Part shown: positions 50,121-57,709 of the stretch, piece by piece
Numbering within the stretch: the first letter of the stretch is position 1
Layout: every line of letters begins with the position of its first letter
NCBI RefSeq assembly: GCF_000787815.1
Contig: NZ_BBPO01000018.1
Location: 24,877-88,876 of the forward strand
DNA: 64,000 bases
Direction of reading: 5' to 3'
Source of the DNA: Streptacidiphilus neutrinimicus
GTDB lineage: Bacteria; Actinomycetota; Actinomycetes; Streptomycetales; Streptomycetaceae
Program-made: the position numbers and the translations under genes
Notes under the pieces: generated by a model
Databases searched by the model: none
The model's input: the letters and a program-made list of their open reading frames with translations, nothing else
What the model was told of the DNA's origin: nothing

Positions 50121-50768
50121 ATGGAGACTCTGGAGTGGATGCAGGAGCTGACGCGCCGGGTGGGGGCTCAGGTGGCAGCCCAGCGCAAGCGGCTTGGCTG
50201 GACCGGGGCGGAGCTGGTCGGTGCCTGTCAGGCACTGGGGTACAGCAAGCTCTCTGCCTCGGCGGTGTCGAAGATCGAGACTGGTGGCCGCGACGGGTTG
50301 ACGCTCGCCGAGCTGCTGGTATTGGCCGAGGCACTGGGCGTTCCCCCCGTTAGCCTCGTCTTCCCGTTGTCCGGCGGCGATGTGAACAAGACGCCAGTCA
50401 AGAGCGTGACGGCCTGGGAGGCGGCCTCGTGGTTCACCGGGGAGGAGCCGTTGGAGGAACCTGCTGGCGAGGGTACGCCTCGTGGGGATCTGGAAGATCA
50501 TCGCAGCCATGTCCTCTCCGTCCAGGCCGCCGTGCAGAGCGACCGCCTGGCCAGCGAGCGGCGGCGCCTGGCCTCCCGAGTCGAGGACCCCGAGCAGCGG
50601 GACCTGGCGCAGGAGAACGCAGCGGCCTTCGAGCAGATCGCCAGGAAGGACTGCCTGGCGTTGGGGAGGCTGCGGGACGACATGCGCCGTCGCGGCCTCA
50701 GCCCTTCTCCCCTGCCCCGTGAGATCGCCTGGGTGGACGACTCGGACTCCGGCAGGAGCGGCCGATGA
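50121..50768 (+). CDS. XRE-family regulator upstream of the integrase
   Basis: The product is 215 aa from ATG 50121. The HTH is RRVGAQVAAQRKRLGWTGAE and KLSASAVSKIETGGRDGLTL, followed by LLVLAEALGVPPVSLVFP. The C-terminal 110 residues are charged helix. The stop overlaps the integrase ATG (ATGA), so it probably controls integrase and, on the other side, xis. Confidence 0.85.
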   Translation: METLEWMQELTRRVGAQVAAQRKRLGWTGAELVGACQALGYSKLSASAVSKIETGGRDGLTLAELLVLAEALGVPPVSLVFPLSGGDVNKTPVKSVTAWEAASWFTGEEPLEEPAGEGTPRGDLEDHRSHVLSVQAAVQSDRLASERRRLASRVEDPEQRDLAQENAAAFEQIARKDCLALGRLRDDMRRRGLSPSPLPREIAWVDDSDSGRSGR

Positions 50769-52291
50769 GTGACACCGGCGTGGAGCGCAGGTGCACCTGC
50801 CGGATACCGGGCACCCGGCGCGCGTACGGCTCGCAGTGCCCCAAGCTGAGCAATCGTCGGCACGGCACGTGGCGGGCACGGCTGACGCTGTACCCGGCGA
50901 CGGACGGGCGGGTCCGCCGCTTCGCCCGCCAGGGCTTCGCCAGCAGCACCGCCGCCGGAGAGTTCCTCGACGCCGTGCGCGCGCTCATGAGCGTCCCGGC
51001 CAAGGAGGACGCGGATGCGCGGACTGCCATCAGCGATCTCCTGGAGGAGTGCTCAAAGACCGGTGGTCCTCTGCCCGAACTGACCGAGATCACCCGAAGG
51101 TACGCGGTCCGGGTGAAGTTGACCGATGAGGTGACCGTCGGCGACTGGCTCGACCAGTGGCTGGAGGGCAAGGCGGCACTGCGGCGGACCTCCCGCAGCA
51201 GCTACGAGGGGCACGTCCGCAACCACCTCAAGCCGCACCTGGGCCACCACCGCTTGGGCAAGCTCGAAGTGGTCCATGTGGAGCAGATGTTCGCGAAGAT
51301 CACCGAACAGAACGCGGCGATCCTGCTGGCCAACGCCGAACGCGCAGCGGTGCGTGACAGGCTCAACGCGACGCCGAACAAGGGAGCGGCACACCGGGCG
51401 CTCCGGAAGGAGCTGCGCGGGCAGCTCGCCGGCTTGCCACCCTTCCGTCGCATCACGGACGTGGCCACCCAGCACAGCATCCGCCGGACGCTGCGCGCAG
51501 CGCTCAACGTGGCGATCCGCCGACAGATCATCCCGAACCTGAACGTCGCCAGCCTCACGGAACTGCCCGCCCCGAAGCCGCGGAAGGCTGTCCTGTGGAC
51601 ACCGGAGCGTATCCGAGCCTGGGAGAAAACAGGAGTTCGGCCGTCACCGGTCATGGTGTGGCCGCCGCACCTAATCGGCCGCTTCCTCGACGGCATCGCC
51701 GACCACCGCCTCTACACTTTCTTCCACCTCATCGCGTTCCGCGGCCTGCGCCGAGGCGAAGCCTGCGGTGCCCGGTGGACCGACCTGGACGAGGAGAACG
51801 CCTCGCTCAACGTGGCAGTTCAGTTGGTGCAGGACGGATGGGACGTCTACGAGGGGATCCCCAAGACCGAAGCCGGCAGCCGTGACGTGGCGATGGACAC
51901 GGAGTCGATGTCCCTCCTTACACGACAGAGGGTGGTCCAGCGGGACGAGTTCGTCGCCCTCGGCCTGGACCCTGCGGATGCGGTCAGGATCTTCACCGAC
52001 GAAGACGGGAAAGAACTGCACCCAGGCAAGATCACCGATCTGTTTGAGCGGCTGATCGCGTCGCTCGGCCTGCCCCCGATTCGCCTGCACGACCTGCGGC
52101 ACTGCGCTGCGACCCTGGCTCTCGCTGCCAACGTCGACATCAAGATCGTCTCCAAAATGCTCGGCCACAGCTCCACCACCATCACCCGCGAGATCTACGG
52201 CACCGTCCTCCGGGAGCTGTTCCACGCGGCGGCCGAAGCCGTCGTCGCCTTGGTCCCCCGGGCCAGGCGAGCAGGCGTGGCGGGCGCCTAG
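50765..52291 (+). CDS. int: Tyrosine recombinase (integrase)
   Basis: The product is 508 aa. It has a Cys-bearing N-terminus (RRCTCRIPGTRRAYGSQCPK), an arm/core-binding region (LDQWLEGKAALRRTSRSSYE, HVRNHLKPHLGHHRLGKLEV), and the catalytic domain with FRGLRRGEACG (Arg I), RLHDLRHCAATLAL (HxxR), KMLGHSSTTITREIYG (His and the nucleophile Tyr). This is the long type of actinomycete integrase that uses tRNA 3' ends. It points toward the att site at 57.4 kb. The IS982 element begins immediately after its stop; TAG is within the CTAG target duplication. Confidence 0.95.
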   Translation: MSDTGVERRCTCRIPGTRRAYGSQCPKLSNRRHGTWRARLTLYPATDGRVRRFARQGFASSTAAGEFLDAVRALMSVPAKEDADARTAISDLLEECSKTGGPLPELTEITRRYAVRVKLTDEVTVGDWLDQWLEGKAALRRTSRSSYEGHVRNHLKPHLGHHRLGKLEVVHVEQMFAKITEQNAAILLANAERAAVRDRLNATPNKGAAHRALRKELRGQLAGLPPFRRITDVATQHSIRRTLRAALNVAIRRQIIPNLNVASLTELPAPKPRKAVLWTPERIRAWEKTGVRPSPVMVWPPHLIGRFLDGIADHRLYTFFHLIAFRGLRRGEACGARWTDLDEENASLNVAVQLVQDGWDVYEGIPKTEAGSRDVAMDTESMSLLTRQRVVQRDEFVALGLDPADAVRIFTDEDGKELHPGKITDLFERLIASLGLPPIRLHDLRHCAATLALAANVDIKIVSKMLGHSSTTITREIYGTVLRELFHAAAEAVVALVPRARRAGVAGA

Positions 52292-52308
52292 ACGAGTAGA
52301 TCCGAAGT
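52288..52308 (+). repeat. Left inverted repeat and target duplication of IS982
   Basis: CTAG (52288-52291) is followed by ACGAGTAGATCCGAAGT, the inverse of the right end at 55457-55477. CTAG is the likely target duplication. Confidence 0.75.
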
Positions 52309-52310
52309 GA

Positions 52311-55300
52311 TCAGTGGTCATAGGCGGTCAGTGAGCGTGTGACTGGCGCGCCGATCTGGTTGTTGTGCCAGATGCCGGTGGTCATCGCCAGGATGCGCTG
52401 GGCGACCCGGATCGCGACGCCCTCGAAGGTCCGCCCGCCGTGTTGTTCCAGGTCGAGCTGCCCTTTGAGGGTGTCGTTGACCGACTCGATCAGCTGGCGG
52501 ACCTTCTTGAGCATGGGCTCGCCGTAGCGCTTCTTCTCGCGCTTGAGCGAGGGCCGCAGCAGCTCGATGCCGAGCTCGGCGAGCTCCTTCTCGAACGTCT
52601 TCGAGGCAAAGCCCTTGTCCGAGACGAGCAGCACGCCCTCGCGGCGGGCGACCAGCTCGGCGTCGACCTCGAGCATCGCGGCCAGAACCTCGCGCTCGCC
52701 GATCTTCGGGTTGGCCAGTGCCCACATGATCGGCATGCCGGTCGGCGTGCAGACCAGGTACAGGCGCAGGCCCCAGAAGAAGCGGGAGTGGGAGGCGCAG
52801 TAGCCGTATCCCGCCCAGCCGGCAAGGTTCGAGCGCTGGACGGTGGGGCGCGACATGCCGCACGGCACCGGGGTGGAATCGGTGAGCCACACCGTGTCCG
52901 TCCAGAAGTCGCTGTCCCGGGCGAGTTCCCGGATCATGCGCTTGACCAGCGGCAACGACGCACGGAGGCGCTTGTTGTAGCCCGCTCGCTGCGGCAGGTA
53001 CGGGAACATCCCGCACAGGTGCTTGCGGGCGTAGCGCAGCCAGCGGGCCTCGGAGTGGTAGCCGAGGAGCGCTTGCGCCACCGCGAGACAGACGAGTTCG
53101 GAGTCGCTGAGCAGGGGCGGGCGGCCCATCCACCGCGTCCCTCCGATCTCGTCGGTGAGGTAGGCCCGTGGGCGCGGTGCCGACGTTTCCGTCGGTCGTC
53201 TCCCTCGGGCCCCCTCCCGCACCCGGCGTGCGAATTACTCCGCACCGGGCGCTCCACGTGTCTTGACCGCCGGTCAGCCGCTTGCCGGGGCGGCTGCTGG
53301 TTTCGAGGGCCATGGGGTCGGGATATCACTGCCGCGGTAGCGGTAGCGTTCCACCGTGACGCTGGCCGCGCCGGTGAAAACGACCCCGTTGTAGGCGAAG
53401 CGCCATCCCCTGTCGCAGAAGCGGTTTCGCATTTCCTTCATCCCGAGCCGGTGCTTCCCTGTGTACTTGGCACGGATCCAGCGCATCAATCGGCACCAGG
53501 TGTGATGGTCGACTGAGGCGAAGACCGCCTTTGACACTCCGTATCGAAAGAAGTTCGCCCATCCCGCCAGGGTTCGGTTGAGGCTGCTCAGCAGTTCGTC
53601 CAGTTCCATATGGCGGGTTGATCTGTACGTTTGCTCCCTCACCTTATCCTTGATCGACGCGATGGACTTCTTGGAGGGTTTGGTGTAGACGTAGTGCTTC
53701 GCGGTTCCTCGTTTCCGCTGGCGGCGGATATTGTGCCCGAGGAAGTCGAAGCCCTCGTCGATGTGGACCACTCGGGTCTTCTCAGGTGCCAGCCGCAGCC
53801 CCAGTGGGGCGAGCACGACCGCCACTTCCTCGCGCAGGGCCTCGGCATGGTGACGGTTTCCCGATACCACCAGAACGAAATCATCCGCATAGCGGATGAT
53901 TCGCCAGTTGCCAAGGCCGTCCTTCTTGCGCTTGGACCGCCGGTAAGGTGTCCCCATATCGCGGCGCCACTGCTGGTCGAAGTGATCGTCCAGCGCGGAC
54001 AAAGCGATATTGGCGAGCAGCGGCGAAAGAATCCCTCCCTGTGGAGTCCCCGTCAGCGACTCTTCCCGATTTCCGAGTTCGGTGAGGATCCCGGACTTCA
54101 GGAACGCCTTCACCAGCCCGCAGATGCGCTTGTCCTTGATCCTTGTCCGGAAGCGGTTCATCAGCGCCGTGTGATCAATCTCGTCGAAACAGGCTTTGAT
54201 GTCGCACTCCAGTATCCAGTGATAATCCCTGGATCCGGAGGCCAGATAGTGAATCTCGGCGATGGCGTCATGTGCGCGCCGTTTCGGGCGGAACCCGTAC
54301 GAGCACGGCTTGAAGTCCGCCTCGAAAATGGGCTCGAGCACTGCTTTCAGGCTTGCCTGGACCACGCGATCTGTGATGGTGGGAATCCCGAGTTTCCGGA
54401 ATTTCCCCGAACTCTTCCCTTTCGGGATCATCACCTGTCGCACCTCGGCCGGACGGTACTCGCCTGACTTTAGCAAGTCCCGGAGCCGGGCCAGGAAGAC
54501 ATCGACCCCGACCCAGGTTTCGACCATGGGTGCTGTGACCTTGTCGATTCCTGCTGTCTTGGCGCCCCTATTGGTGGACACGCGTTGCCACGCAGCCCTA
54601 AGGAACGCCGGGTCGTGCACCAGATTGAACAGATCATCGAAACAGCGGCCGGGTTCCTCGGCCGCCCAGCGGTGCAACTTGCTCTGCATTCTCCGTACCG
54701 CGATCTCAGCCGAATCTGCATCCGGCCATGACGCGGCGCCGGTATTCACCGGCGCATCTCCGGACATTACATGCACTCCTTGTCTGACACGCTGCCGCCC
54801 TTCTCCATGTGCTCGGGCTTTCCCCGGCTCGAAGTACTACGGCGGCTCCGCCCCCTCCGCACCTTCGGCAGACGTCGCACCTATCCCACCGACCGTCCCT
54901 GGAGGGGAAAGGCGGCAGGAACGCGTGCGGATGGTTCCCACGTTCCCTGTTGTCCGATCGACGGGTTAGGCACCCGGCTTTACCCCTGCGGCGTCGTCAC
55001 GACTACTGCCGTAGACAATTCACCGTGACCTCCCGATTCGGACATCGAAGACCCTTGTCGGAAGTTCCTCGCCGCCACTATGAGTGGCGAGTGCGCACCG
55101 CGATCCAGCCCGCATCCACCGGGTTAGAGCTGGCACGTGATCAAGAGGCGTAACGCAGCCGGTTCCTCGCGTATACCTTCCCGTCTCGCTCACCACGCCC
55201 GGTCCATCCGGCAGTGCTGGACCGTCGCGACTTTGTCGAGGCTGCTCCCGCCGTCCCCGGCGACTCCCGGATCCGACTGCCTCCAGCTTCACCCCACCGC

Positions 55301-55416
55301 TACGGCGGAAGGGAGATGAGGGTCTTCCACCCCCATTCGGTACAACAACAGAGCTTCGTGGCGCACTCGATCTTCACGTAGAGTGCGGTCAAGAGGGTGT
55401 TCAGGTCGGTCGTCAC
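52311..55416 (-). CDS. IS982 transposase split by the intron (52311-53154 joined to 55367-55416)
   Basis: The 3' exon 53154-52311 encodes most of an IS982 DDE transposase: LLSDSELVCLAVAQALLGYH, DTVWLTDSTPVPCG, GYGYCASHSRFFWGLRLYLV, GVLLVSDKGFASKTFEKELA, QLIESVNDTLKGQLDLEQHG. The missing N-terminus is found 2.2 kb away: GTG 55416 reads VTTDLNTLLTALYVKI then GA. Joined exactly at the predicted intron ends it gives YVKIDDEIGGTRWMGRPPLL and a 297-aa protein. So the gene depends on RNA splicing, or is inactive. Confidence 0.88.
53274..54767 (-). CDS. ltrA: Group II intron reverse transcriptase/maturase
   Basis: The product is 497 aa from ATG 54767, 8 bp after AAGGAG (GTG 54776 also lies in frame). 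RT motifs are complete: KFRKLGIPTITDRVVQASLK, FKPCSYGFRPKRRAHDAIAE, ILECDIKACFDEIDH, GTPQGGILSPLLANIALSAL, and IIRYADDFVLVVSG with YADD. The maturase X domain (LDELLSSLNRTLAGWANFFR, HHTWCRLMRWIRAKY) follows. A D/En endonuclease domain with Cys/His pairs is not obvious. It would splice and move the intron. Confidence 0.95.
   Translation of the reverse strand: MSGDAPVNTGAASWPDADSAEIAVRRMQSKLHRWAAEEPGRCFDDLFNLVHDPAFLRAAWQRVSTNRGAKTAGIDKVTAPMVETWVGVDVFLARLRDLLKSGEYRPAEVRQVMIPKGKSSGKFRKLGIPTITDRVVQASLKAVLEPIFEADFKPCSYGFRPKRRAHDAIAEIHYLASGSRDYHWILECDIKACFDEIDHTALMNRFRTRIKDKRICGLVKAFLKSGILTELGNREESLTGTPQGGILSPLLANIALSALDDHFDQQWRRDMGTPYRRSKRKKDGLGNWRIIRYADDFVLVVSGNRHHAEALREEVAVVLAPLGLRLAPEKTRVVHIDEGFDFLGHNIRRQRKRGTAKHYVYTKPSKKSIASIKDKVREQTYRSTRHMELDELLSSLNRTLAGWANFFRYGVSKAVFASVDHHTWCRLMRWIRAKYTGKHRLGMKEMRNRFCDRGWRFAYNGVVFTGAASVTVERYRYRGSDIPTPWPSKPAAAPASG
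54768..55366 (-). ncRNA. 5' ribozyme part of the group II intron (domains I-IV)
   Basis: About 600 bp without a gene between the intron 5' end and the maturase start. By position it holds domains I to the start of IV. Exon-binding sequences could not be assigned by eye; the 5' exon ends TGAAGATCGA. Confidence 0.7.
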
Positions 55417-55456
55417 AAACTGATCTTGGGCACCCTCGCCCCTTTCGCGGGGCGGA

Positions 55457-55477
55457 ACTTCGGATCTACTCGTCTAG
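55457..55477 (-). repeat. Right inverted repeat and target duplication of IS982
   Basis: ACTTCGGATCTACTCGT followed by CTAG is the exact inverse of the left end. Confidence 0.75.
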
Positions 55478-55541
55478 AACCTGACTCGGCGTCGGGTGGA
55501 CGGAGGGCATCCCCGCCCACCCGGCGTCCGAGTACGCGGAA

Positions 55542-57038
55542 TCAGCGGCGATCTGCCAGAACCGGGTCAGTCGGCTCGATCGCCACGTACGTCTCGGCCG
55601 TCCTCGACTCCAGCAGGCCGCCCCGGTCCTCAGGACGCTCCACCGCGTAGCGCGTAGCTCGCAGGAACCCGGCGGGCACCTCCTCGGCCGCGTAGGCGCG
55701 GGTCATCTCCCGTGTGGCCGTCACCAGCCGCTCCTCCTCGCGCTCATAAAAGGTGCGTCGTGCCTCGCGGGTCATCTCCTCGCGCTCCTCATCCTCCCCA
55801 CGCCGTGTGAGGAAGGGGTCAGCAGGAAACAGGGGCTCGTCCGCCGGCACCTCCGCCTGCGCTTGGTGCAGGCGCGCGCAAGCCGCGTACAGGCCACGCG
55901 ATAGGCCCAGATGAAGACCAATTCCGGGGATACGCCCGACCACGAACTCCCTAACTCTCGAACCCTGCTGCTCCCGAGCCCACTCAAGAGGAATCCCGCC
56001 CAAGACCATCTCGCGCAGCTCACGAGTAGCGACGTCCCCTTCAAGTGGCCTCAGCCTGCCCTCCCGCCCGAGCGGCCCATCCCACTCCGCTCCCGTCTCT
56101 GCGAGCGGGACGACCCGCAGATCCTGCACCGCCCCGAACGCCAGGGCCCGGAAGACGAGCAGTTGGTCCCGCGCCACGCGGAGCAACTCGTCGGGGGACT
56201 CATTCAACGGAGGTGCGCCTCCTCCACTCGGCGGGTCCGGCAGGGAGTGAATACCGCCGCCCGAGGATGGGCCGACGAGAGCGGTGTGCACCATCATGAC
56301 GAGGTGGTCGTCCTCCCATCGGCCCGACTCGGGAAGTACCGTTCCGCAGAGCACCTGACGGTGCGGGACTGCAATCTCAGCCGTTGCCTGATCCAGTTGC
56401 CACTGCCCGTCGCGCATATCGCCTGCGCCCAGCGCCTTACGCGCCTTGGCCTCGATCAGCCAAGGCAACGCCTCGACAGCGTGGTTACCGTAGAGATCCG
56501 GGAGCTTCTTCGTCGGGTCCGCCAGTTCAGGGATCCCGCACGCCTCCAAGTGCACCGTGGCCGGCAGCCCCGCCATTCCGACCGTCAGCCACTGAGCCAT
56601 CGTCATGCCGAGGTGGTAGCCGAAGGCCGCGTGGGCACTGCGCTCCGTGCCGTGCCGGTAGATGGCGTTCACAAACAGGCGGCGCCCTGCTGCCTCCGCA
56701 GGTGCCTCGACGTCCTTGAGCGAGAGATACGCCTGCAGCGGGCTGACGCGGGCGATGAGTTCGTTGACAGCGAATGCCGGCGTCTTGCGCAGCCAGGGTG
56801 CCAAGTCGCGGCCAGCGCTGGTCGCTGCCGTCAGGAGCTGGCGCCACGTGGTTGTGACCAGGTACTCGCCGTCCGCTGGCAGCTTCCCAGCGGCCGGCCA
56901 GGGCAGCACGGCCTTGGGTGCCTTCCGTCGGTCCCACTTCGCCAGGACTCCGTCGGAGCGCACACGTACCGGGATGTCGACGGCATCGGCCAGGGAGAAG
57001 CTGAAGTCCATCGCATTGGGAGGAGGGATCATCGCCAT
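55542..57038 (-). CDS. Unknown 498-aa protein with a nuclease-like E-x-K motif
   Basis: ATG 57038 starts MAMIPPPNAMDFSFSLADAV. Near residue 205 is LPDLYGNHAVEALPWLIEAK, which has the look of a PD-(D/E)XK core (D...E-x-K), with SAHAAFGYHLGMTMAQWL before and WQLDQATAEIAVPHRQVLCG after. The C-terminal 100 residues are charged helices (TREARRTFYEREEERLVTAT). It is the only gene between the integrase/IS and the att site and next to a BREX locus, a common cargo position. Nuclease function is inferred from one motif. Confidence 0.7.
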   Translation of the reverse strand: MAMIPPPNAMDFSFSLADAVDIPVRVRSDGVLAKWDRRKAPKAVLPWPAAGKLPADGEYLVTTTWRQLLTAATSAGRDLAPWLRKTPAFAVNELIARVSPLQAYLSLKDVEAPAEAAGRRLFVNAIYRHGTERSAHAAFGYHLGMTMAQWLTVGMAGLPATVHLEACGIPELADPTKKLPDLYGNHAVEALPWLIEAKARKALGAGDMRDGQWQLDQATAEIAVPHRQVLCGTVLPESGRWEDDHLVMMVHTALVGPSSGGGIHSLPDPPSGGGAPPLNESPDELLRVARDQLLVFRALAFGAVQDLRVVPLAETGAEWDGPLGREGRLRPLEGDVATRELREMVLGGIPLEWAREQQGSRVREFVVGRIPGIGLHLGLSRGLYAACARLHQAQAEVPADEPLFPADPFLTRRGEDEEREEMTREARRTFYEREEERLVTATREMTRAYAAEEVPAGFLRATRYAVERPEDRGGLLESRTAETYVAIEPTDPVLADRR

Positions 57039-57340
57039 GACGGGAGCCTGCCAGACCCTGCCCAGTCGGGTGCGAGCTGGGGCGTCAGTCGGACGCCGCC
57101 TCCGCGGGGCTCGGGCCCTTTTGTAGCTTCCCTCTCAACGGCTTAGGCGAACCAGGTTGACCGCCCATTGCCGCCAGTGCCGTACGGCTGGGCCACGCGA
57201 GCGCGCTCCCAGCCGCGCAGATCCCCGTTCAGCTCGCCTGTGCCAGCCGCCCCGACCGCGTCTCGCCCGCAACCAGGAGTTGCTCGCGGCGGTGCGCCAG
57301 AGCTACTGAATCGCGCATCGTGGTCAGCCTCTGCACCGAC

Positions 57341-57361
57341 CGGTACGCCATCGGTACGCCA
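57341..57361 (+). repeat. Putative integrase arm sites, left
   Basis: CGGTACGCCA occurs twice (57341-57350 and 57352-57361), spaced one helical turn apart, 82 bp left of the tRNA-like core. Confidence 0.55.
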
Positions 57362-57442
57362 GTACACAATTCGGGCGGGCCTGGAACGGCCTCCAGACGC
57401 ATAAGGCCCAGCTCACGGGGCATGAGCTGGGTCTTAGTCGCG

Positions 57443-57486
57443 TGGGGCGCGTGGGGCTCGAACCCACAACCTACGGATTAATAGTC
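57443..57486 (-). other. att: Putative att core: 3' half of a tRNA gene
   Basis: On the minus strand the 44 nt read CTATTAATCCGT (anticodon loop and stem), AGGTT (variable loop), GTGGGTTCGAGCCCCAC (T arm) and GCGCCCCA (acceptor end). The 5' half of a tRNA is absent on the right. Long actinomycete integrases recombine within such tRNA 3' ends. In a tRNA-directed integration the side 5' of the fragment (higher coordinates, BREX) is element, and the side 3' of it is chromosome or a second element. Confidence 0.7.
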
Positions 57487-57666
57487 AAGAACCGCGAAGC
57501 GGGTCATCGGCCCGGGCGATCCCACTCGGTCCCGTCTGCGCCCGATAGTCCCACCAGATCCCAGATCTGGCTGCTCAGGGGCTACTCAATACCCGACCTG
57601 GCGACCCGGCGCGCGCCAAGTCCGTCTCATTCGTTGCTGTCGTTCGCCGATCGTCCCAAGGCGTCC

Positions 57667-57686
57667 CGGTACGCCAGCGGTACTCC
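57667..57686 (+). repeat. Putative integrase arm sites, right
   Basis: CGGTACGCCA (57667-57676) then CGGTACTCC (57678-57686), in the same orientation and with the same 11-bp step as the left pair. Confidence 0.5.
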
Positions 57687-57709
57687 CGCAGTCCTCTTCC
57701 GGCGAAGCG

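Larger units (their letters stand above)
53155..55366 (-). mobile_element. Group II intron, 2212 bp
   Basis: The 5' end at 55366 is GTGCGCC (GUGYG rule) and the 3' end at 53155 is CTACCTCAC (AY rule, with a candidate branch A). Just before the end on the minus strand lie domain V (GAGCGCCCGGTGCG, loop, CGCACGCCGGGTGC, about 53218-53256) and domain VI (GGGCCCG...CGGGCC with inner CCGACGGAAACGTCGG). The 5' ribozyme domains occupy 54768-55366. All parts of a complete, potentially mobile intron are present. Confidence 0.88.
52292..55473 (-). mobile_element. IS982-family insertion sequence carrying a group II intron
   Basis: The IS spans 3182 bp, of which 2212 bp are intron, leaving 970 bp, the usual IS982 size. 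Matching 17-bp inverted ends lie at 52292-52308 and 55457-55473, with CTAG on both sides. It inserted at the integrase stop codon without harming the gene. Confidence 0.85.
57039..57709. other. Attachment region of about 670 bp without protein genes
   Basis: The region between the 498-aa gene and brxHI holds the tRNA 3'-half (57443-57486) and, about 90 bp to the left and 180 bp to the right, repeated CGGTACGCCA motifs. No reading frame here is convincing. Confidence 0.6.

Noticed and set aside
57443-57530. Complete tRNA gene
   Set aside because: No D arm or 5' acceptor strand is found to the right of the 3' half, so it is only a fragment.
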